Assembly (NCBI GenBank): GCA_031258995.1
Contig: JAIRMB010000015.1
Location: 1 to 19,814, forward strand
Source: Puniceicoccales bacterium
GTDB taxonomy: Bacteria > Verrucomicrobiota > Verrucomicrobiia > Opitutales > JAIRLM01
DNA: 19,814 nucleotides
Direction: 5' to 3'
Under the pieces are notes generated by a model, which was not told the origin of the DNA, ran no database searches, and was given only the letters and a program-made list of their open reading frames with translations. This document shows, piece after piece, positions 13,364 through 19,814 of this stretch. The stretch's first letter is position 1; each line of letters starts with the position of its first letter. The position numbers were made by a program, and so were the translations under genes.

Positions 13364-14716
13364 GTGGCCGGTCTCCAGGGAGAACTTTGGTCCGATGGCG
13401 CAGTTGCGGGTCAAGTCGATGGGACGGGGTCGCCGACGCACCGGCCGCGGGCGCCCCTTGCCGTCCGCATGCGGCCCAGGACGCTCGGTGAAGTTATTGG
13501 CCAGGAACACATCTTGGGGCCTAACTGCCTTCTTCCGCGCCTAGTTAGACAGAATTCCTTTGGCAACTTGCTCTTTTTTGGTCCACCGGGCTGCGGAAAA
13601 ACTTCTCTGGCGGAAGCCATTGCAGCGGAAACGGGCAGCACGCTCGTCCGCTTGAACGCAGTGCTGTCCAATGTGGCCGAGCTGCGCGGTGCGCTACAAA
13701 GCGCCCGCCGGGCCCCATCCCCGCCTATCCTCTTCATCGACGAAATTCACCGCTTCAACCGGGCACAGCAGGACTCACTGCTGCCGGACGTGGAGCGCGG
13801 CACCGTACGTCTTATCGGCGCAACGACGCACACCCCTACCGTTTACGTCATTTCGCCCCTCCTCAGCCGCAGTCACCTTTTTCAGTTGGAACCCCTCACG
13901 GCGGAGCAGGTACAGTGCTATCTGCGCACAGCTTTGGGGGATGAGGAGCGAGGCTTAGGAGCTAGCGGCTGCGGCGCAGAGGAAGAAGTGCTGAATGCCC
14001 TGGCCGAAACCTGCGATGGGGACCTGCGCCGTGCCCTCAATGCCTTGGAGACGCTCGTAATGGCCTCCCCTGTCGGTGCCCACATCACAATCGCCGACTG
14101 GAAAGCCTTCGGGAAAGAGCGGCACCTGCGCTACGATCGAGACGAATCGGAGCACCATGCCACCATCTCGGCATACATCAAGAGCATGCGCGGCTGCGAT
14201 CCGGATGCGGCGCTCTACTGGCTCGCCAAAATGTTGGAGGGCGGCGAGGACCCGCGATTCATCGGCAGACGGTTGGTGATTTTTGCCTCCGAAGACGTTG
14301 GAATGGCGGACCCGCAGGCTCTGCCCATCGCCACTGCCTGCTACGGCAGCTGCGAGACGGTCGGTATGCCCGAATGTGCCATTAATCTGGCCCACGGCAC
14401 TGTCTATATGGCTACGGCGCAAAAAAGTAACAGCGCTTACGCAGCTTTTAGTAGCGCCCAGGAGGAAATCCGTACGAAAGCCATCCAACCGGTGCCAGAT
14501 TTTTTACGCAATCAACCCAAGAGTTTGGCCCGGCGCCTAGGAACGGAAGCCTACTCCTACGCCCACGGCCACGAAGAAAACGTCACAGGGCAGTGCCATA
14601 TGGTCAATCCGAAACAATTTTACTTCCCCGGGACTGCCGGTGCGGAAGGAGCCGTTGCCGAACGGATGGAGCGCATTCGGGCCCTACGGAGAAAGCCGCG
14701 CATCAATCTTAATTGA
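13364..14716 (+). CDS. rarA: Replication-associated recombination protein RarA (MgsA)
   Basis: AAA+ ATPase of the clamp-loader/RuvB class that acts at stalled replication forks. The family core begins at PLAVRMRPRTLGEVIGQEHI (31-50). Walker A is GPPGCGKT (73-80) and Walker B ILFIDEIHRF (122-131). Sensor 1 is IGATTHTPTVYV, with Thr-His-Thr where Thr-Glu-Asn is usual. The C-terminal tetramerisation domain contains FIGRRLVIFASEDVGMADP and ends with the family's HMVNPKQFYFPG. The 30 residues before the core are low-complexity and the GTG 13364 start is weakly supported; ATG 13469 (MRPRTL) is an alternative. It is divergent from mutY and 21 nt upstream of the next gene. Confidence 0.93.
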   Translation: MAGLQGELWSDGAVAGQVDGTGSPTHRPRAPLAVRMRPRTLGEVIGQEHILGPNCLLPRLVRQNSFGNLLFFGPPGCGKTSLAEAIAAETGSTLVRLNAVLSNVAELRGALQSARRAPSPPILFIDEIHRFNRAQQDSLLPDVERGTVRLIGATTHTPTVYVISPLLSRSHLFQLEPLTAEQVQCYLRTALGDEERGLGASGCGAEEEVLNALAETCDGDLRRALNALETLVMASPVGAHITIADWKAFGKERHLRYDRDESEHHATISAYIKSMRGCDPDAALYWLAKMLEGGEDPRFIGRRLVIFASEDVGMADPQALPIATACYGSCETVGMPECAINLAHGTVYMATAQKSNSAYAAFSSAQEEIRTKAIQPVPDFLRNQPKSLARRLGTEAYSYAHGHEENVTGQCHMVNPKQFYFPGTAGAEGAVAERMERIRALRRKPRINLN

Positions 14717-14737
14717 CATCTAATAGCTTCCATTTAA

Positions 14738-17551
14738 ATGAATTCCGCGCGCAATCCCCGCTCCTCTCTCTCAGGCTCTCGGGGATTTGCGCTTGCTGCG
14801 GTGCTGGCATTTTTGGTGCTGATCGGCGTCTTATTATCGGTCATGGACCTCTTTTGGACGGTCACCGGACGGCGGACGCGGATAGCGACGGAGCGGGAAA
14901 TTTCGCGGCAAAATGCCAGAGCGGCGCTGCAAATGGCGCTAAACGCACTTGCCGCCGTACCCACGGAGGGACGATTTGTTACTTCCGCGGCCGCTAACGT
15001 TTGTGCTTCGCATGGCCGCTGTTCCCACTGGACCGGCCTCTGGTCCGTAGCGGATGGCCGTGCCATATTCTCCCGCTGGCTCGTATCCGGCGAAAGCACT
15101 CTAGTGGAGGATTTTTCATCGCCATCGTCCTGGATTGGCCCATCCGCGGCACCGCTTGGGGAGCTGGGCCTGCCGGACCGTTGCCCTCTGGAACCGGTCC
15201 TCGCTAACGGAAAAGTACAGGGCCACTGGGCTTTTTGGATAGGCGATGAGGCGGCAAAGGTGAGGATTAATTTGCCGCCGCCGGAACGAAAAGAACCTCG
15301 CGTGGCCCAAGAATTTGGCGACCGCTGGCTGCTGGAGCAGGGCGCTATTGCAGAACAACATACTAATTTGCAAACTTTTAGCGATCTGCGGGCCTTTCTG
15401 CCCCAACTGAACCCGGAACATTTCCATGATATCACATTCACGAGCCGCGGAGTGCTCCAAACCACGGCCGGCCAGTGGCCCATGGATCTCAACGGCAAAC
15501 TGTTGCCGGGAAATTTTCAACCGACCGAATTTCTTTTCTCCGCTCGCGAGGACCTTCCCCAGCCGCCGCCCACATTCGGCCTTCTGGCTTCCTATCTGGC
15601 TGCCGTGAAAGAAATGGGGACGGACGGCGCGCTACCCTTCCGATCGAGCGGACCGCTCTACAGACAACTCTATGGTCCACAAGGCTGTAGTCATAAATTG
15701 GATGATCTACCGGCCCTTTCCCACGGCCACGCGCTGCCCACAGCCTACGGCATCCATCCCATCCTCTGCGGCGCCTGGCTAACCATTTCCGCGCGAGTCG
15801 TTGGCGGTACCGTCCTTGTAATTTCGCTGCGGCCACAATTCGCCATTTGGAACCCCCTAGCTGCTCCTATCGCATTGCATAACTACGGTTTTTGCTGGCG
15901 AACGGCGGAATGCGGAGAGCGCTGGAATCCGGAATTGAGCGCCAAGCCGGCGCTAAATCTCAAAATTGGAGCAAAAAATTGGGCCAAAATCCCGCTAGGG
16001 GACAGCCGGACCGGCTGCCTGTGCCGCGGAACCTTCGCAGCAGCTCTCAATCCCGGCCAAATTTTGCTCCTTTCCCCGGACCGGGAGCAAGTCGCTACAG
16101 CTGGAAATGCCTTAGAGGGAACATTTTCCCCGATGGGCGGCGGCCGTTGGGAAATCCAATGGGGCTTGGCCGAGGAATCGGGGGAAATTTTGCTGGGACG
16201 GCTTGCCGACTTGATCAATCGGGCCCGCTGGGACGGCCAAACGATCCAGCTCACGGACGGCGACGGCACCATCCTCCAAGAAGTTGCAGATTTTGTGGAC
16301 GAAGATGGGCCAAACCCGCTGCCCCATCGCTCCATCCCGCGGGACGGCCATGATCATCCCATCTTCCAGCTGAGAACACACTTACGGGCAGATACTGGCC
16401 CATCGCCGCGCTGGCTGGTCGACCATAACCCGCGGGCACCGCAAATTCGCCGAAGCGCATTCGAGCACGGCCACGTTTTCTCCTTACGGCGGAGCGACCA
16501 GTTTTTTCGCAGCTATCCCTCTTGGGATACGGAATTCCGAGAATTTTCCGAAGACAGTTCGCCTCCCGCAGCCAATTTGGATTTTCTGGGGAAAAATGGG
16601 CAGCCCATTCTGTTCGATGTCCCGCGTGAATTTTTCAGCATAGCCTGCTTACAGCACATAAATCTCTTTCCTTTTTCCTATCACCCGACCTACGCCGTGG
16701 GAAACTCTTGGGCGCCATACCTGCTGCCACGCGGAGAAAGCTGGACGGTCGCAGATTTTAGTGAGCATGAATACATCCGCGGTGAAATGCGCTTGGACGG
16801 TTCCTACCTGGCGAACCGCGCCCTCTTCGATAGTTACTTCATCGGCGGTTTTGAAGACGGCTCCACCCATACCCATTGTAGACCTTGGGCTCCAACCGAC
16901 GGTACTGCCGCCCGGCAAAACTCATCCCAGCTGCTGGCTAACTGGGGCGCCTTCAATGTCAACGGCGCTTCCGTTGGCGCTTGGAAAATTCTTCTCCGTT
17001 CCTTGCCCTTTGATTCTGCCACGGAAACCTATGCCCTTCCCCGCTACCGCGGACAAAAAGACCAGGAGGGTAGCCCCTGGGGGCTCTGCCGGTTGACGGC
17101 CGACGAACTGGACCGCCTCGCGGAGTGCATTGCCGCGGAAATTCGTAGCGATGGACCGTTCGCCAGTCTGGCCCAATTCGTCAATCGGCGCCTCGGACCT
17201 GCCTCGAATCCAGTCACCGGCTGCGGTCCACTCCAGCGGGCTATCGAAGCGGCAGAACTGCGCAAATTTCCACCACTTCCGGCCGACGACTCTCTCGGAG
17301 AAAGGGCCAGCGGCCGGCCAGCGGCCGCCGGAGATGCCAATGCGCTTTGTCCTTGCGATTTAAGTCAGGCTGATTTGCTGCAACTTTTCGGCAATGGCCT
17401 CACCGTCCGCGGCGATACCTTTCTTGTGCGGGCCTACGGCGACGGCTCCGACGGCAGCGAGTCGAATCCCATTTTTGCCCTGCTGGAGGGCCTCGTTCAG
17501 CGCTACCCCGACGGCACATGGCGGTTGGAAGAGCTCCGTTGGATCCACTAG
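14738..17551 (+). CDS. Verru_Chthon cassette protein A-like, prepilin-type leader
   Basis: Large protein of a family described from Verrucomicrobia (TIGR 'Verru_Chthon cassette'), whose members carry type IV prepilin N-termini; the function is unknown. The 937-aa product has a basic, Ser-rich leader, the cleavage site SRG|FALAAVL (Gly16|Phe17) and a hydrophobic helix to about residue 40. The usual Glu at mature position 5 is absent, as in minor pseudopilins of the GspK kind. The phrase GAFNVNGASVGAWKILLRSL (737-756) resembles the family's conserved GxFNVNSTSVxAW block. The protein would be expected in the inner membrane with a large periplasmic or surface part. The companion cassette genes B, C and D are not adjacent. 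ATG 14738 has no strong ribosome site. The 3' end overlaps the convergent kinase gene by 4 nt. Confidence 0.7.
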   Translation: MNSARNPRSSLSGSRGFALAAVLAFLVLIGVLLSVMDLFWTVTGRRTRIATEREISRQNARAALQMALNALAAVPTEGRFVTSAAANVCASHGRCSHWTGLWSVADGRAIFSRWLVSGESTLVEDFSSPSSWIGPSAAPLGELGLPDRCPLEPVLANGKVQGHWAFWIGDEAAKVRINLPPPERKEPRVAQEFGDRWLLEQGAIAEQHTNLQTFSDLRAFLPQLNPEHFHDITFTSRGVLQTTAGQWPMDLNGKLLPGNFQPTEFLFSAREDLPQPPPTFGLLASYLAAVKEMGTDGALPFRSSGPLYRQLYGPQGCSHKLDDLPALSHGHALPTAYGIHPILCGAWLTISARVVGGTVLVISLRPQFAIWNPLAAPIALHNYGFCWRTAECGERWNPELSAKPALNLKIGAKNWAKIPLGDSRTGCLCRGTFAAALNPGQILLLSPDREQVATAGNALEGTFSPMGGGRWEIQWGLAEESGEILLGRLADLINRARWDGQTIQLTDGDGTILQEVADFVDEDGPNPLPHRSIPRDGHDHPIFQLRTHLRADTGPSPRWLVDHNPRAPQIRRSAFEHGHVFSLRRSDQFFRSYPSWDTEFREFSEDSSPPAANLDFLGKNGQPILFDVPREFFSIACLQHINLFPFSYHPTYAVGNSWAPYLLPRGESWTVADFSEHEYIRGEMRLDGSYLANRALFDSYFIGGFEDGSTHTHCRPWAPTDGTAARQNSSQLLANWGAFNVNGASVGAWKILLRSLPFDSATETYALPRYRGQKDQEGSPWGLCRLTADELDRLAECIAAEIRSDGPFASLAQFVNRRLGPASNPVTGCGPLQRAIEAAELRKFPPLPADDSLGERASGRPAAAGDANALCPCDLSQADLLQLFGNGLTVRGDTFLVRAYGDGSDGSESNPIFALLEGLVQRYPDGTWRLEELRWIH

Positions 17552-18612
17552 TTCGTCAGCAAAAATTTCCGCAATTCGCTTCTATTTGGAGACCTGCCGC
17601 TGCGTACGTAGGCTCCTGAGAGAGCGTTTCCCATGCGAAGGGCGAGAGGTCTGGGCAAGCCCGCCAGAAGTCCAAAAAGAAAACCGCCGTTGAAGTGGTC
17701 CCCGCCGCCGGTGGTTGTGTACGGTTCTGCCGTAAAAAATCCCTCCGCGCCGTGCCAGCCGTCCGCCCCAAAGGATTCTGCCCCATCCAGCCGGTGCAAA
17801 ATCCACTCGATTGGCCAACGCTTGTACAATTTAGCCATTGTTTCGGCGCAGTCCGCACGGCCGGTCGGCCTATCGTCCCAAAGTCCACCCATCCGCTCCA
17901 ATTCCTTCAAATTCACGCTAAGATAGACGAAATGTGTTTCCGCGAATTGCGTCAAAAGGTTTAGCAGTACAATAATTTCGTTGGCCGACCGACGGGCCGG
18001 ATCCGCGATGTCAAAAAAAATGGGCACGGAGCGGGGGATGGCCGGTAAGTGCCGCTGGAAGATTTGTGAAAAAATTTCCGTCCCGCGGGGCATCATGGTC
18101 CAATTGGTTAGGACGATCGCTTGCCGACCGGCAAAGAATGGGTCCAGATCTGTTGGAAAATGTCCTACGGCCGTGCTCATTGCCAGTGGGTTGGAATCCG
18201 TGAGCATGATCTTCCCGTCGGAAAATTCTAGTGCGTCCGTCCGGTTTGGTTCCCCCAGCGAATGGACGCATGCGCCCCCTTCGACCAGTCCACTGAAGGC
18301 GGAGGCGATGGGCCGACCCACATTGGCCATAAGCGTAACCGCATGGCCGAGAGCCTGCAACGCGCTAGCGCAGAGGGCAGCGTTGCCGCCGGCCCTCGTC
18401 TCCAGTAAGATCCGCTCGATATTGGTACTGCGGCCCGCCGCGGAGGCAACCCGGTGGGCAAATTCCCCGATCGTTCCCATCCGCTCCGGGCCGGCCGCCG
18501 TCCGGGACGCAATCAACGCATAAATTTCATCCACTGCGCCATCAAAGCCGGCAAAGATCGGCAAGCTCTTCGCCCCCTCAAGTGCGGCCAGAAGGCGATC
18601 CACCTCCCTCAC
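17548..18612 (-). CDS. PfkB-family carbohydrate/nucleoside kinase
   Basis: Ribokinase-like sugar or nucleoside kinase; the substrate cannot be told. The 354-aa product has the substrate-side GFDGAVDEIY (22-31), the GGN signature RAGGNAAL (73-80), the Mg/phosphate NxxE motif at Asn234-Glu237 (SVNLKELE), and the anion-hole and catalytic base motif TTTGGGDHFNGGF (309-321) with Asp315. GGGD replaces the common GAGD. The C-terminal helical part (LALRMGNALSGAYV) is typical. GTG 18612 forms a GTGA overlap with the stop of the upstream barrel remnant, which supports this start and suggests that the kinase was once the second gene of an operon with it. No independent ribosome site is visible. Confidence 0.88.
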   Translation of the reverse strand: MREVDRLLAALEGAKSLPIFAGFDGAVDEIYALIASRTAAGPERMGTIGEFAHRVASAAGRSTNIERILLETRAGGNAALCASALQALGHAVTLMANVGRPIASAFSGLVEGGACVHSLGEPNRTDALEFSDGKIMLTDSNPLAMSTAVGHFPTDLDPFFAGRQAIVLTNWTMMPRGTEIFSQIFQRHLPAIPRSVPIFFDIADPARRSANEIIVLLNLLTQFAETHFVYLSVNLKELERMGGLWDDRPTGRADCAETMAKLYKRWPIEWILHRLDGAESFGADGWHGAEGFFTAEPYTTTGGGDHFNGGFLFGLLAGLPRPLALRMGNALSGAYVRSGRSPNRSELRKFLLTN

Positions 18613-19219
18613 GACAGGTCGATGGTAAAGAAAAGCACCGCTCGTACAACATTCAAATCCATGGAAGATAAAAAAGCACGGCCCACTACCGCCGAAGCCT
18701 CGCCGTTTAAACTGAAGCAGATCAAATGCGGCACCCCCACATGTGCCATATCTCCAACTACAAATTGCGGCCCCCGCGTCGCGGAGGTGGGAGTTTTCAA
18801 GTCCGGCTCACCCGCGCTGCCGCGGATGCCGCCGGAGAATTCACGCCCGTAAAATGCTCCGCACCACGGTGTTAACTTCCGGCGGGGCGGATAGGCGGGC
18901 CGGCAGCCGAGCCGGACCCGGTGGGAGTTTGCGGGCCGGAAGGAATTCGCAGGCCCGGGAGAAAGCATGGGCTGAAGAAAGACCTTCTCTCTGACGGACC
19001 TCTTACCGTCCATCCTGGAGTAGAAGTATTTGCCGTAGAGTTCAATGGGACATCGCAGCCATTTACGAGTGCGGCACCTATTGGCCATCCAAGAAGACCG
19101 TTGCCGCCGAAGCCGGAATGGTAGAGGCAGTACCTGCCGGCGAATAAATCGTCCAATGCGACATGAGTCGGCACATCTGTCAGCGCGGCTTGGTTCTTAT
19201 CTTCCGTCGACAGCGCAAC
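18609..19219 (-). pseudogene. Frameshifted autotransporter beta-barrel remnant
   Basis: Two minus-strand frames together resemble one autotransporter beta-domain. The first (19219 down to about 19050) reads through DDLFAGRYCLYHSGFGGNG and IGAALVNG. The second (about 19060 down to 18609) carries on with IELYGKYFYSRMDG, then SHRVRLGCRPAY, LTPWCGAFYGREFSGGIRGS and PDLKTP. These phrases fit the known barrel layout YGKYF-S-R-DG / SHRxRxG / LTPYAGxxYxxEF-G / DxxxPS. The switch of frame near 19040-19060 and the stop TAA at 19220-19222 point to a broken gene, unless there is a sequence error. The last strands are unusual: the frame ends in VLFFTIDLS rather than a clean Tyr-x-Phe. Its stop overlaps the kinase start. 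Confidence 0.55.
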
Positions 19220-19610
19220 TTAAAAGTGGAAGAAAATTTATGACGATTTTTTTAAAAAAGGAGCGCTCAATGCGTTGAGCAGCCCCGGCGGTAAATCGTA
19301 CTCGATGCCATGGTCTTCGCAAAATGCCGTCAGGCTTTTCCCACAAGGATCAAACGACTTTATGGGTGTCCCCTCCGGCTCTATGAAAAATTCATTGGGG
19401 GCGTGACAGTATCCTGTCGCTTGAATCTAGGCGAACGTGCAGATCTTTAAGTCCGAGTGAGCTGTCGATTTTCATAGGCTTAACACTACTCTCGTAGACG
19501 AGAGACATATCGCCGGTTCTTTGGAGAATGCCCAAATCTCCAAAAAAGGCGTAACGTTGCCGATTGGAAATCGGCTATTTCATTCAGATCGTGGTCATTC
19601 ACGAACACGT
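19200..19610 (-). pseudogene. Decayed coding remnants, unrecognised
   Basis: On the minus strand, protein-like pieces follow one another in different frames without usable starts. The first holds FVNDHDLNEIADF (about 19605-19565). The second holds RYAFFGDLGILQRTGD and DSSLGLKDLHVRLDSS (about 19560-19400). The third holds APNEFFIEPEGTPIKSFD and EDHGIEYDLPPGLLNAL (about 19400-19260). They may be pieces of the upstream part of the broken autotransporter or of another gene. No family is recognised, and the call is inference from the protein-like composition. Confidence 0.3.
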
Positions 19611-19814
19611 GAACGCCTTGCGGCGGCCGTCGGCGCATTCGTTGGCAATCGCTGTGGCAGTGGCAAGGGAGAATTTTAGAATTTTTTTACGGAACGACGA
19701 TTTTCACCCCGCCAAACGGTAGAACGCGAGCCATGGTCGCGCAATTGTCGGGCCGTCGACCTATGATGGAATGGTCCCGCAGCAGATTCGGCCACCGTAG
19801 AGGCGCTCATTGAC
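19611..19814. other. Right edge without recognisable gene
   Basis: Only short frames are open. A minus-strand stretch containing MARVLPFGGVKIVVP before a stop codon looks weakly protein-like and may continue the decayed region to its left. Confidence 0.3.

Overview
The window looks like a chromosomal piece of a host-associated member of the Verrucomicrobiota, with base composition mostly near 55-60% GC. Three things suggest this: a large prepilin-headed protein resembling the 'Verru_Chthon cassette protein A' family, autotransporter-type beta-barrels at both edges, and a type III secretion (T3SS) gene block. The placement rests on recognised families, not on a database search. Broken coding stretches at the right end hint at ongoing gene decay, as seen in symbionts and obligate host-associated bacteria.

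Left part (1-5109, mostly + strand): the C-terminal end of an autotransporter barrel; tRNA-Gln(UUG) on the minus strand; a 760-nt stretch without a convincing gene; a 529-aa protein of unknown function with faint kinase-fold signatures; then a tightly overlapping housekeeping set metG-nrdR-HIT (methionyl-tRNA synthetase, ribonucleotide reductase repressor, histidine-triad hydrolase).

Middle accessory part (5071-8633): two minus-strand genes without recognised relatives. One encodes a 756-aa AT-rich, probably helical protein with a Gly-Pro-Val repeat at its N-terminus. The other encodes a 172-aa protein with a paired hydrophobic hairpin like chlamydial Inc proteins and an acidic Glu-Pro repeat tail. 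Its promoter has a perfect -10 box placed so that the mRNA would be leaderless. A gene-free spacer follows, with a possible structured RNA, then tRNA-Pro(CGG).

T3SS block (8753-11074): a near-consensus promoter drives three overlapping genes, sctJ, sctK and sctL (inner-ring lipoprotein, sorting-platform protein, ATPase stator). This is the same J-K-L order known from Chlamydiae. The block ends at a convergent recA, so the rest of the apparatus must lie elsewhere.

Right part (11098-19814): mutY-recA on the minus strand, divergent from rarA, which is followed by the Verru_Chthon-A-like gene. Convergent to it is a PfkB-family sugar or nucleoside kinase. That kinase's GTG start overlaps the stop of a frameshifted autotransporter barrel remnant. 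The last 600 nt hold only broken coding pieces.

The most interesting part is the neighbourhood of T3SS genes and candidate secreted proteins: the Inc-like protein, the kinase-like protein and the AT-rich helical protein. Together they suggest a Chlamydia-like host-interaction kit in a verrucomicrobial background.
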